In this document: positions 1 to 7,958 of the stretch, piece after piece
Layout of the letters: each line of letters begins with the position of its first letter
Numbering within the stretch: the stretch's first letter is position 1
Origin: JBDNFP01 sp041689775
GTDB lineage: Bacteria > Bacteroidota > Bacteroidia > Cytophagales > Spirosomataceae
Assembly (NCBI GenBank): GCA_041689775.1
Contig: JBDNFP010000343.1
Span: 1-23,496, forward strand
DNA length: 23,496 nucleotides
Direction of reading: 5' to 3'
Notes under the pieces: generated by a model
Seen by the model: only the letters and a program-made list of their open reading frames with translations
Databases searched by the model: none
What the model was told of the DNA's origin: nothing
Position numbers and translations under genes: made by a program

Positions 1-31
1 AAGCCCGGAAATTGACCATCTTATTTTTTAA

Positions 32-136
32 TCATTCCTTAAATAGCTTCTTAACCATTAAGTTGTCCCCGGATAAAACGCGATAATAGAGGTTAGGGTT
101 CAGGTTGGTGTTCTGTAAAAGGTCTAAAAGACACAT
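32..136 (-). other. Short open frame resembling a T9SS sorting-domain tail (possible remnant)
   Basis: Downstream of the PorE-like gene's stop the same reading frame stays open for a further 56 codons and ends at a TGA at 32-34. The last part, from an ATG at 134-136, encodes 34 residues. Its end (NLYYRVLSGDNLMVKKLFKE) has the spacing of the last strands of a T9SS type A sorting domain: an aromatic-rich strand, a Gly-Asp turn, then a Lys-Lys strand. A frame this long is not rare by chance and it overlaps a hairpin, so it may be noise. If real, it is more likely the decayed end of an old cargo gene than a functional small gene. Confidence 0.2.
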
Positions 137-165
137 GGCGCCGCGTAAGAACGTGGCGCCTGTGT
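131..165 (-). terminator. Hairpin after the PorE-like gene, likely terminator
   Basis: ACACA (131-135) pairs with TGTGT (161-165), and GGCGCC (137-142) pairs with GGCGCC (155-160). GCGT (143-146) closes on ACGT (151-154) with one G-U pair, around a four-base AAGA loop. T136 is bulged. On the minus strand the stem is followed at once by C and a run of four T, and it lies about 40 bases past the stop at 203. The GC-rich stem is strong but the T tract is short, so it may work with Rho or act as a 3'-end stabiliser. Confidence 0.55.
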
Positions 166-202
166 AACCAAACCTATGAAACCCTATTAAAATTGTAGTT
201 TC

Positions 203-2476
203 TTATTTGACAGTCATAATTTTGAATTCAGTCCGGCGATTGAGCTTGTGCTCACTTTCTGGGCAGTTTTCTCCGTCGGTGCATTCATTTACCGGCTGAC
301 TTTCTCCGTACCCTTTTGCTATCATTCGCATGGCACTTATACCACGGCGAACTAGGTAATCATAGGCAGCTCTCGCCCGGCGTTCAGACAACCTATTGTT
401 ATATTCCTCGGTAGACCGACTATCGGTATGAGACCGGAGTTCTACGGTCATGCTGGGGTATTTTTTTAGCAGAAGTGCCACGCGATCTAACTCTCGGGCT
501 GCATCCGGGCGAATAAAGAACTTATCAAAATCGTAATAAATATTTTCGAGGCGAAAAACATCTCCTTCCCCATAAATACCAACATCATTTTGTACAACTT
601 CACCCCGCTTTCTGGTTTTGATTTGATTTTGATCGCGGGTGTACCGGTCCTTCTCGGTGGTAATCGTATAGTTTGAGTTAGGATCCATGTTAAATTCATA
701 GCTGCCGTCTGGTCCGGTTGTAACGATCTTTTCGGAGTTTTTCTTTTCGTTTCGGAGTGTTACCCGCACGCCGTCGGCTGGTTGCTGATCAACTTCTTTA
801 CGAATAACCCCTTTTACGATGGATGCGTTATCATCCCGTTCAAGGTAGATGGAAAGGCCCAAGGTGGGGTTAGCCGATTGGGTAAGGGTTGAAAAACGTA
901 AGCTGTTAGCGGCGTAGCCTTCTTTGATGGCCTTGAACTCATAGTCAGCCGCAGCTTCGAGGCACATACGCACACTACCATCCATACCGGTTTTTTGAAG
1001 TTGTTGGTTGACACTACTCTTTACAACCCTTAAATCAGCCGCTTCGATCGGCGCCTTAGTTTTGGCATCGTATACATAAATATTCAACTCTTTACATACC
1101 CGGGTAAAGCTGTAGAGGTTATCGTCGGATCCCCCTCTTTTTCGGTTTGAACTGAAATACCCCGAGGAGCGATTGGAGCTTGAAATAAACCCAAAATCAT
1201 CACCTTCAGAATTGATGGGTGCTCCTACGTTCAAAACCCCTGTTAGTGAGATATTATCTTTAAGTTCAGTCATAAATACGTCGAGTCCGCCGAGACCTTC
1301 GTGTCCGTCAGAAGAGAAATAAAGAAGGTTTTGGGCATCTAGGTAGGGGAACATTTCGTTACCTTCGGTATTTATTTCTCTGCCCATGTTGATTGGACTT
1401 CCCCATTCTCCGCCGTTGAAGTCTACTACATACAGGTCTGTGCCACCGTATCCACCGGGCATATCAGATACGAAGTAGAGTCTGGAATCATCAGCTGACA
1501 GGGCGGGGTGGGCGCAGGAGTAGTCCTTAGAATTGAAAGGAAGTTCCTTTATATTGACCCAGCGACCTTTACCATCCTGCTCTGCGTAGTACAGTTTTAG
1601 CTTTCTTACGCCTTCACCACTTTTGCCGGATTTGCCCCGGTCGTCATTGTTTCGGGTAAATATGACTCGTTTTTGATCTGAGAAAAAAGTGATGGGTCCC
1701 TCATGGTATTTTGTATTAATTGTTCGGCTAAAAACTTGGGTTTTGGAGAGTGGTCGTTCTGCGGCAACAGGTGCGTTCTCTTCATTGATATCACCACCAC
1801 TAAGGCTACCGGCCGCAATTTTAGCATCCGACGGAGCGCGTAGCTCCGCGGTATCAGGGTGGAAATATAAATCTAGGAAAGGAGTTTGGTTATAGTTAAA
1901 TACCCTTTTGATTAACCCGGTTTCATCACGTGCCGACACAAAAACTAGTCCTCCCTGGTAGTACATCGGGCTAAAATCAGCTTGCCGGGAGTTAATGGGT
2001 AAGTACTCTACTTTGTAAGAAGAAGAATCCTGATAAAAACGACTGATGTCCATATACGAAACGGTAAATTTCCGTCCCCGAAGATCTTCTTTTTGCATCT
2101 CCCCGTACTTGGCATACATTTTTTGAGATTCGCGATAGCGTTTGTTTGCAGCAAGTGACTGGGCGTAATAAAGATACACCTCACTCGGTAATTCTTCGTA
2201 ATCTTTTACCAACTCTGCGTAGACTCTTTCAGCATTGCGGGTGTCTTGTAAGCGACGATAACTATAACCAAGTTTGATAAGGGCTTCCCGATTTTCAATG
2301 GGATCATTACGCCGGTTTAGGCGTAAAAATTCTTCATAGCCCCGCACGGAACTAATATAGCTCATGTTTTCGAACTGCTTGTTAGCAGCCCGTAGACGCG
2401 CACTTTGTGCCATTGTGCCCATAGAAATGAGCATCATTGACACTACCAAAAGGAAGGTATGTCGACAGGCTTTCAT
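203..2476 (-). CDS. PorE-like OmpA-family protein with TPR and PD40/WD40-like repeats
   Basis: A 757-residue exported protein. Residues 1-24 are a signal peptide (hydrophobic core, ending TMAQ). Residues about 30-150 form TPR-like helices. Residues about 160-460 carry PD40/WD40-like blades, such as the AHPALSADDSRLYFVSDMPG and EGNEMFPYLDAQNLLYFSSD segments. Two carboxypeptidase-regulatory-like folds occupy about 465-635. An OmpA C-terminal domain follows (about 645-757) and keeps the peptidoglycan-binding Asp and Arg (HTDSRS; NNRLSERRARAA). This order matches PorE of Porphyromonas gingivalis, which is thought to anchor T9SS components to peptidoglycan. Many Bacteroidota encode several such proteins, so a role in T9SS rather than general envelope anchoring is inferred. 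It lies 127 bases after tilS on the same strand, and no promoter of its own is clear. Confidence 0.85.
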   Translation of the reverse strand: MKACRHTFLLVVSMMLISMGTMAQSARLRAANKQFENMSYISSVRGYEEFLRLNRRNDPIENREALIKLGYSYRRLQDTRNAERVYAELVKDYEELPSEVYLYYAQSLAANKRYRESQKMYAKYGEMQKEDLRGRKFTVSYMDISRFYQDSSSYKVEYLPINSRQADFSPMYYQGGLVFVSARDETGLIKRVFNYNQTPFLDLYFHPDTAELRAPSDAKIAAGSLSGGDINEENAPVAAERPLSKTQVFSRTINTKYHEGPITFFSDQKRVIFTRNNDDRGKSGKSGEGVRKLKLYYAEQDGKGRWVNIKELPFNSKDYSCAHPALSADDSRLYFVSDMPGGYGGTDLYVVDFNGGEWGSPINMGREINTEGNEMFPYLDAQNLLYFSSDGHEGLGGLDVFMTELKDNISLTGVLNVGAPINSEGDDFGFISSSNRSSGYFSSNRKRGGSDDNLYSFTRVCKELNIYVYDAKTKAPIEAADLRVVKSSVNQQLQKTGMDGSVRMCLEAAADYEFKAIKEGYAANSLRFSTLTQSANPTLGLSIYLERDDNASIVKGVIRKEVDQQPADGVRVTLRNEKKNSEKIVTTGPDGSYEFNMDPNSNYTITTEKDRYTRDQNQIKTRKRGEVVQNDVGIYGEGDVFRLENIYYDFDKFFIRPDAARELDRVALLLKKYPSMTVELRSHTDSRSTEEYNNRLSERRARAAYDYLVRRGISAMRMIAKGYGESQPVNECTDGENCPESEHKLNRRTEFKIMTVK

Positions 2477-2603
2477 AGTTTTAAAGTGGTTTCACGGGTA
2501 ATGTTTTTCAATATGCTTCTTAATACGTACAAATAAGATGCCAGAAATTCAGATCGGCTAAAATAAGTACTTGTGAGGGACATTGCAAACGGGAGTCAGC
2601 AGA

Positions 2604-3965
2604 CTACTTGTTCCTGGGTAAGTTGTTATGCGAAATTTTCATGCACAGAACCGTTTCACTATTTTTTTCAATACGAAAGCGCTCATCTGACCTGACACCG
2701 AGTACCCATACTATTTGACCCTTGTGATCGAGAAGTACCAGTTGACTACTTTTTTCGGGTAGAGGTACTTTATGGTCGATTAATAAATCGCTCACTTTTT
2801 TCCTTTTCCCTTTCATCCCAAACGGGCAAAACCAATCGCCTTGTTGCCACGGCCGGATGGTTAGTGGATACGTAATTTTACCCTTATCGAAGTAGGCTAC
2901 GGTTAGGTTACGTTCAAACGAAATAGCTTTGGTGGTAGGTAGGATTTCAATGTTTAGTTGAGCGGAGCCAGGTAATTGTACCTCTGATGTCAGCTCTTCT
3001 ACGAATATATGTTCGGGTAAGTGGGTAGAATCACGGGGAGAAATGATTAGCACTGTCCGGTCTTTTACCAGTTGATGGGAGGGAGAGTAAAAAACTTTCC
3101 CACTTTCCGCATTCAAAGCTGCCACAATTTGTTTTGTCTGGGCGTAACTGTAATTGTAGGAGTCAAGAATTGAGTTCAACTGGTAAACAGGTTCTTGGGC
3201 TTGCCGGATGGTTTCGATATCGATGTAGCTGCGGTTAGATTCATGTCGTATAATTTGGTGCTGCCAAGTGTTCAGGTAAGAAGCAAGCAGAGCATTGGCT
3301 GATCGGATACGTTCAAAGGTCTGACTGAATGTGACTTCTAGCGAAGGGTTGATTTTTTGAAGTATAGGCGTTACGTGGTGACGGATCAGATTACGGCGGT
3401 AATAGTTGCTTGGGTTGGAGCTGTCTTCCCTCCAGGCGATATGCTCTGCTCGGGCAAATTCAAGAATCTGTTCTTTTGATGCAAAAAGAAGGGGACGGAT
3501 AACGGTTTTGTGCGCGATTGAAATACCGGTGAGCCCGGCCATGCCGGTGCCTCTGGTTAGATTTAGTAGAAGAGTCTCGATTGCATCATTGATATGATGA
3601 GCCGTGGCTATGAAGTTAAAAGAGCGGGTTTCCCGGAGTTCTTGGAACCATTGATACCGAAGATCACGCGCTGCCATCTGAATAGAGATTCCACTGATGT
3701 CTGCTTTTTCTTTCGCGGGTAGATTCCTTACAAATACTTCTACCTCGCGTTCTGAGGCCCATTGGCGAACGAACTGTTCATCGGCATCTGACTCGTTTCC
3801 GCGCAGCCGGAAGTTACAGTGAGCGATGGCGAAAGGGAATTGTGCACGAAAAAAAAGCTCGGCCATTACCACGGAGTCTACGCCACCACTTACTGCTAGT
3901 AGGGTACGTTTACGGGAAAGATCGGGGGAATGTTCGTTAACAAAAGTTAAAAAAGCGTTTAGCAT
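2604..3965 (-). CDS. tilS: tRNA(Ile)-lysidine synthase
   Basis: TilS modifies C34 of the CAU-anticodon tRNA-Ile to lysidine using ATP and lysine, so that the tRNA reads AUA and accepts isoleucine; it is normally essential and cytoplasmic. The PP-loop ATP-binding motif SGGVDS is at residues 26-31, followed by the HCNFRLRGNESDADEQFV segment typical of the family. The ATAHHINDAIETLLLNLTRG motif and the C-terminal TilS domain (RPWQQGDWFCPFGMKGKRKKVSDLL, in pieces) are also present. At 453 residues it is the usual length for Bacteroidota. It diverges from the OstA-like gene across a 75-base gap that holds back-to-back promoter elements. Confidence 0.95.
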   Translation of the reverse strand: MLNAFLTFVNEHSPDLSRKRTLLAVSGGVDSVVMAELFFRAQFPFAIAHCNFRLRGNESDADEQFVRQWASEREVEVFVRNLPAKEKADISGISIQMAARDLRYQWFQELRETRSFNFIATAHHINDAIETLLLNLTRGTGMAGLTGISIAHKTVIRPLLFASKEQILEFARAEHIAWREDSSNPSNYYRRNLIRHHVTPILQKINPSLEVTFSQTFERIRSANALLASYLNTWQHQIIRHESNRSYIDIETIRQAQEPVYQLNSILDSYNYSYAQTKQIVAALNAESGKVFYSPSHQLVKDRTVLIISPRDSTHLPEHIFVEELTSEVQLPGSAQLNIEILPTTKAISFERNLTVAYFDKGKITYPLTIRPWQQGDWFCPFGMKGKRKKVSDLLIDHKVPLPEKSSQLVLLDHKGQIVWVLGVRSDERFRIEKNSETVLCMKISHNNLPRNK

Positions 3966-3988
3966 AGGTCAGGGTGTTACATAAGATG

Positions 3989-3996
3989 TATTTTTG
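3989..3996 (+). promoter_or_regulatory. -7 box for the OstA-like gene
   Basis: TATTTTTG matches the Bacteroidota -7 consensus TAnnTTTG exactly. It lies 44 bases before the ATG at 4041, giving a leader of about 40 bases. No good TTTG lies 19-21 bases upstream. The longer string TATTTTTGCGT recurs at 5846 and 17697, also before genes. Confidence 0.5.
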
Positions 3997-4014
3997 CGTC
4001 ATATTATTAACTGT

Positions 4015-4022
4015 CAAAGGTA
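4015..4022 (-). promoter_or_regulatory. -7 box for tilS
   Basis: On the minus strand this reads TACCTTTG, an exact TAnnTTTG match about 50 bases upstream of the tilS ATG (3963-3965). The same string precedes bamD. No clear -33 TTTG is visible at the usual spacing. It lies downstream of the opposing -7 box at 3989, so the two promoters face each other and their transcripts would overlap by a few bases. Confidence 0.45.
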
Positions 4023-4040
4023 GACAGAAACAACAATCGC

Positions 4041-5714
4041 ATGAATTCAGCGAATAAATTAACATCTCACCGCAACCCTTTTAAACGTTCGTGGGTCTAT
4101 ATTGTCAAACAGTCGACAAGGTTGTTTATCTACTTCTTGGTAGTCTTTCCGTTCATTAGTGCATTAGGACAGGGTAGGCCCCAAACCAAAAACAGTTGGG
4201 ATAATGGACCCACCGAGATGGTAGAATTACTGCCTGGTGCAGATAGCCTGACGATGACTACTGAGAACGGAATAGAAATCCGAAGAGTCATAAATAACGT
4301 ACGTTTTAAACACAAGGGCTCTATTTTATATTGTAACCTTGCCATCCAAAATGTTTCCAGTAACCTTATTGAGGCGTATGGTAACGTTAAAATTGTTCAG
4401 GGTGATACACTTACTATAACGGGAGATACATTGTTCTATTATGGTAACACAAGATTAGCCATCGTAAGTGGAAAAAAGGCCGTTCTGACCGATAAGAAAC
4501 GGACGATTACCAGTAGGCAATTAGAGTATGATATGGCCAATGGTTTAGCCTACTACCGTACACCTGGGCGTACAGTAGATGCAGAAAATATACTCACAAG
4601 TAAAGAAGGTATCTATAACACGCGGACTAAAATTTTCGACTATTACCAAAACGTAAAACTGGTAAATAAGAAATACATCCTTACAACCGATACATTAGTT
4701 TACAACTCAATAACGAAGTGGTCCTATTTTAACGGGCCCACAAAAATTGTGAATCAGGATGGTATATTATTAGCAAAAAAGGGGCAGTACAATACGGAAT
4801 CCGGCGAGTCTAGATTTAGTACCCGAACCACCATTGATAATAAAGATTATACTTTGACAGGTGATACTATAAATTACGACGCGCAGAAAAAAATAGGTTT
4901 TGCCAAGGGGAAGGTTGAGATATTTGCCAAAGAGGATAAAACACTGCTCACTGGGGATGAAGGTATTTACCGGGGCGAGGAGGGATTCTCCAAAGTATAT
5001 GGCCATGCTCTGGTAAAGAGTCTGGTTTCGGAGGATACGCTTTACATACGTGCAGATACGTTGTACTCTATTGAAAATAAGTTGGATAGTACTCGAAGGT
5101 TGGTAGGTGACAAAAGTGTCTACATTTATAAAACTGATTTTCAAGGTAGGTGCGACTCCGTGACGTATAATACTGCGGATTCGACAATTCTATTTTTTAG
5201 AGAGCCCATTTTGTGGGGAGAAAACTATCAAATGGAGGCTGATTCAATAAGTTCTTTTTTGGTGAATAATAAAGTGAACCGGATGTTACTAAAAGGGAAC
5301 TCATTCGTGATTTCGGAGGATACCTTGGTCAAGCAATTCAATCAGGTAAAAGGCCGGGTTATCAATGCATTCCTCACGGGTGAAAGTAAATTGAAACAGA
5401 TACTGGTAGATGGAAACGGACAGAGCGCCTATTATGCCATGGATGACGATGCGAAATTGATTGGATTGAATCGGGTAGAATGCGGAAAAATGAATCTGCA
5501 ATTTGCCAATAATCGAGTCTACCGGATTGCCTTTATCGGCAGGCCGGATGGAAATCTGATCCCGCCTCAGAACATCAAACCAGCTGAGCGCCAACTGGAA
5601 GGTTTTAATTGGAGGGCTGAGGAAAAACCAACGTTCCTTCAAACGACCTGGCAGTTAGAAAAAACGACGGAAATAGAGGAGGGTGTAGGAAAGGATATAA
5701 GAAACCAAAAGTGA
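4041..5714 (+). CDS. OstA-like / LptA-family periplasmic LPS-transport protein
   Basis: A 557-residue exported protein. The signal peptide is unusually long (about 45 residues): a basic N-terminus, the hydrophobic stretch LFIYFLVVFPFISALG, then the mature start. The body is built of repeated LptA/OstA beta-jellyroll units with recurring GDTL, GDTLFY, TDTLVYNS and ADTLYS turns at about residues 75-430. Proteins of this kind in Bacteroidota are annotated OstA-like and are taken to carry LPS across the periplasm between LptC and LptD. At 557 residues it is much longer than E. coli LptA (about 185), so it has more units or an extra C-terminal domain. LptC is encoded about 8 kb away on the other strand. 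ATG 4041 is the only suitable start after the predicted promoter at 3989. Confidence 0.85.
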   Translation: MNSANKLTSHRNPFKRSWVYIVKQSTRLFIYFLVVFPFISALGQGRPQTKNSWDNGPTEMVELLPGADSLTMTTENGIEIRRVINNVRFKHKGSILYCNLAIQNVSSNLIEAYGNVKIVQGDTLTITGDTLFYYGNTRLAIVSGKKAVLTDKKRTITSRQLEYDMANGLAYYRTPGRTVDAENILTSKEGIYNTRTKIFDYYQNVKLVNKKYILTTDTLVYNSITKWSYFNGPTKIVNQDGILLAKKGQYNTESGESRFSTRTTIDNKDYTLTGDTINYDAQKKIGFAKGKVEIFAKEDKTLLTGDEGIYRGEEGFSKVYGHALVKSLVSEDTLYIRADTLYSIENKLDSTRRLVGDKSVYIYKTDFQGRCDSVTYNTADSTILFFREPILWGENYQMEADSISSFLVNNKVNRMLLKGNSFVISEDTLVKQFNQVKGRVINAFLTGESKLKQILVDGNGQSAYYAMDDDAKLIGLNRVECGKMNLQFANNRVYRIAFIGRPDGNLIPPQNIKPAERQLEGFNWRAEEKPTFLQTTWQLEKTTEIEEGVGKDIRNQK

Positions 5715-5821
5715 CCACAAACTTTTTAGTATGATAGTTGTTATCTGTTACAAAGTCAACGTACTTTTAGACACGTATCATTAGATTTTAATGAAATTTC
5801 AATAATTTACACACAATAATT

Positions 5822-5853
5822 TTTGAGGGTCTAATTTTTAATGTATATTTTTG
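5822..5853 (+). promoter_or_regulatory. Full Bacteroidota promoter for the T9SS cargo gene
   Basis: TTTG at 5822-5825, 20 bases, then TATTTTTG at 5846-5853: an exact match to TTTG-N19-21-TAnnTTTG. Transcription should start near 5860, giving a leader of about 45 bases before the ATG at 5904. This is the best promoter match I found in the window, and it implies the cargo gene is transcribed independently of the OstA-like gene. Confidence 0.65.
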
Positions 5854-5903
5854 CGTGAAAGCAAAGTAATACCCACCATATTTTCAAATTTTGATACAAT
5901 ACC

Positions 5904-6524
5904 ATGAAAAAAACTATACTTTTTATATTTATTCTTCTAATATCGACATGGGCGGGGGCTCAGACGAATGCTAATCGCAGTCGGCTGAACATGGCCTACC
6001 AAAAGCAGCCTACTGGTTTGGATCGGCCTCCATTAGTTCAGAAGCCATCTGTAATCGAGTACAAGCCCCTTGCTTTACAGAAACCCCAAGCACTTACTAA
6101 ATATTATCGTTCGTTACTGTTTGCAAATCCACCTACCGCATCTACTACCGTAGTTGAGAACCCAGTTGCTATTGCCAATCAGGTTGATCGTTCTGACCGC
6201 CGCATCACCAGTTTTGAAGAAAAAAGCCGCAGCATTGAGGAGCAATTGTATACAAGCGAACGCATTACTGTATCAAACATTTATCCAAACCCCGCCAGTG
6301 AGTTTGCCGAGCTTGATTACTCAATACAAAATTCAGTGCGTGATGCAAAGGTCATCTTCTATAATGTATTGGGATCTCAGGTTGCTGAATTTGTTTTGGA
6401 CAAATCTGACCGTAAACTTCGTATAAATACTCGCGAGATGCCAACGGGTGTGTATTTCTACCAGCTTGCAGTGGATGGAAAGAAAGTAGCTACTAAGAAA
6501 ATGCTTGTCCGTCATCAGCAGTAA
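5904..6524 (+). CDS. Small T9SS type A sorting-domain protein (secreted or surface cargo)
   Basis: A 206-residue protein in three parts. Residues 1-20 are a signal peptide ending WAGAQ. Residues about 21-118 are Pro/Gln/Ser-rich with no fold I recognise. Residues about 120-206 are a complete T9SS type A sorting domain: the opening ISNIYPNPAS-like motif (here VSNIYPNPASEFAELDY), the NVLG turn, the MPTGVYFYQL strand and a Lys-Lys-Met-Leu-Val end. T9SS cargo crosses the inner membrane by Sec and the outer membrane by the Sov pore; the sorting domain is then cut off, and A-LPS is usually attached. It has its own promoter and terminator between the OstA-like gene and bamD. The mature payload is only about 100 residues and no enzyme domain is visible, so its function is unknown. 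Confidence 0.85.
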   Translation: MKKTILFIFILLISTWAGAQTNANRSRLNMAYQKQPTGLDRPPLVQKPSVIEYKPLALQKPQALTKYYRSLLFANPPTASTTVVENPVAIANQVDRSDRRITSFEEKSRSIEEQLYTSERITVSNIYPNPASEFAELDYSIQNSVRDAKVIFYNVLGSQVAEFVLDKSDRKLRINTREMPTGVYFYQLAVDGKKVATKKMLVRHQQ

Positions 6525-6546
6525 GTTATTATAAGACACTTTTCAG

Positions 6547-6580
6547 GCTACCCATTCGTTGTGAATGGTGTAGCTTTTTT
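6547..6580 (+). terminator. Rho-independent terminator after the T9SS cargo gene
   Basis: GCTACCCATTC (6547-6557) pairs with GAATGG-GTAGC (6563-6574, with T69 bulged) around the loop GTTGT, followed by six T (6575-6580). It begins 23 bases after the stop codon. Its right half overlaps the -33 region of the bamD promoter. Confidence 0.8.
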
Positions 6581-6590
6581 ATTACCTTTG
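6559..6590 (+). promoter_or_regulatory. bamD promoter, close to the start codon
   Basis: TTG at 6559-6561, 21 bases, then TACCTTTG at 6583-6590, an exact TAnnTTTG box. The bamD ATG is at 6598, so transcription would begin within a few bases of the start codon, giving an mRNA with little or no leader. The -33 TTG lies in the loop of the upstream terminator hairpin. Confidence 0.5.
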
Positions 6591-6597
6591 CAGCCCT

Positions 6598-7509
6598 ATG
6601 CGAAAACAAACAATTACAAACTGTTTCTTGCTGATTGTCAGCTTTTTTCTGATTACCTCTTGTAGCAAATTTGCGAAATTGCAGAAGACAGGAACTGATG
6701 ATGAGAAATACGAAGCAGCTCTCAAATACTATAAAACCGGGGACTTTTACCGCGCCGGTATACTTTTTGAAGAATTAATACCCATTCTGAAAGGAAGTAC
6801 GGAATCAGAAATGGCTCAGTTCTATTATGCGTATACTCAGTATCAGCAGGAACAGTATAACATGAGCCAATATCTGTTCAAGAAGTTTTACGATACGTAT
6901 GCCCGTAGCGATTACGCTCAGGAAGCGTTGTACATGCATGCATATTCGTTGTACAAAGATTCCGCTCCCCACACGCTCGATCAGTCAAGTACCATGACGG
7001 CCATATCATCTTTGCAGGACTTCATCAACTCGTATCCGTTGAGCCCATTTCGAGATGAATGTACCGGATATATTTTGGAGTTAAGGAGAAAACTTGAACT
7101 GAAAGCGTACGAAAAAGCGAAGTTATACTATAAAATAAGTGACTTTAACCTTGCCTCTCTCAAATCAGCGGTAATATCAATTGATAATTTCAGAAAAGAT
7201 TTTCCTGATTCCCAATACAATGAGGAACTCTCGTATCTACGAGTCGATGCCCAGTATACTTTGGCGAAAAGTAGCTTTGCCGATAAGCAAAAAGAACGGT
7301 ATCAGGCTACTGTAAAGTATTACCAGGAATTTATTGATAAGTATCCAATAAGTGCTTATTTGAAAGACGCAGAAAAGCTTTACGCCAATAGCGGGGAAGA
7401 ATTAGACCGGATTGCTGTGCTTGAAACCGAAAAGTTAAAGCGACTCGAAAAGAAAATGGATCCTGCTACGAAGCCAACCAAAGTAACGACTTCGGGTGTT
7501 ACCAATTAA
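6598..7509 (+). CDS. bamD: Outer membrane protein assembly factor BamD
   Basis: A 303-residue lipoprotein. The signal peptide ends in the lipobox LITSC (Cys22). The rest is TPR-like helices: KYYKTGDFYRAGILFEELIP, then YYAYTQYQQEQYNMSQYLFK, then repeats near residues 95-150 and 175-260. This is the BamD (YfiO) layout. BamD is the essential lipoprotein partner of BamA and recognises beta-barrel clients on the inner face of the outer membrane. It is slightly longer than E. coli BamD (245), as usual in Bacteroidota, with a Lys/Thr-rich tail. It lies 30 bases upstream of rpoZ and is probably co-transcribed with it. Confidence 0.93.
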   Translation: MRKQTITNCFLLIVSFFLITSCSKFAKLQKTGTDDEKYEAALKYYKTGDFYRAGILFEELIPILKGSTESEMAQFYYAYTQYQQEQYNMSQYLFKKFYDTYARSDYAQEALYMHAYSLYKDSAPHTLDQSSTMTAISSLQDFINSYPLSPFRDECTGYILELRRKLELKAYEKAKLYYKISDFNLASLKSAVISIDNFRKDFPDSQYNEELSYLRVDAQYTLAKSSFADKQKERYQATVKYYQEFIDKYPISAYLKDAEKLYANSGEELDRIAVLETEKLKRLEKKMDPATKPTKVTTSGVTN

Positions 7510-7539
7510 CTAAGATCATAATTACAACAAATAAAAACT

Positions 7540-7857
7540 ATGGCCACGAATCCATCAATTATTACACGCGATGCTGACAAAATTGCTGTTGTAACCGGTA
7601 ACTTATACGAATCGGTATCAATAATTTCAAAGCGGGCCCGTCAGGTTTCCAGTAAATTGAAAGAAGAGCTCAACAATAAGTTGGCTGAATTTGCTTCTGG
7701 CGTTGATAACCTCGAAGAAGTGTTTGAAAACCGTGAGCAAATCGAGATTTCTAAGTTTTATGAGCGTATGCCTAAGGCAGGTAGTCTATCTATTGATGAG
7801 TTCATGGATGGTAAAACCTACCATGCTTACCGCGAAATTGAAGAAGGAACTAAATAG
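7540..7857 (+). CDS. rpoZ: DNA-directed RNA polymerase omega subunit, Bacteroidota type
   Basis: A 105-residue cytoplasmic protein. The segment around residues 20-50 (TGNLYESVSIISKRARQVSS) is the omega/Rpb6 core that wraps the C-terminal tail of beta-prime and helps polymerase assemble. The C-terminal half is acidic and specific to Bacteroidota (ENREQIEISKFYERMPKAGS). It follows bamD by 30 bases and is closed by a perfect terminator. The bamD-rpoZ-coaBC-porD-recN order is, as I recall, common in this phylum, which supports the call despite weak likeness to proteobacterial RpoZ. Confidence 0.88.
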   Translation: MATNPSIITRDADKIAVVTGNLYESVSIISKRARQVSSKLKEELNNKLAEFASGVDNLEEVFENREQIEISKFYERMPKAGSLSIDEFMDGKTYHAYREIEEGTK

Positions 7858-7881
7858 CTAGTATACTCTTTCGAAGATACC

Positions 7882-7918
7882 ATAGCCATACGAATTCGGT
7901 TCGTATGGCTATTTTTTT
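7882..7918 (+). terminator. Strong Rho-independent terminator after rpoZ
   Basis: A perfect 13-base-pair stem, 7882-7894 against 7900-7912, with the five-base loop TTCGG and a run of seven T at 7912-7918. It separates the bamD-rpoZ transcript from coaBC, so coaBC needs its own promoter or read-through. The stem sequence is palindromic, but the opposite strand has no comparable T run. Confidence 0.92.
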
Positions 7919-7958
7919 ATAGATTACATTATGTTGGTTATTTCTAAACTTTTGTGCG

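Noticed and set aside
4770..5144. 124-residue minus-strand open frame inside the OstA-like gene (and 5301-5642)
   Set aside because: They lie wholly inside a well-supported gene on the other strand, have no family motifs and no promoter, and read like reverse-complement noise.
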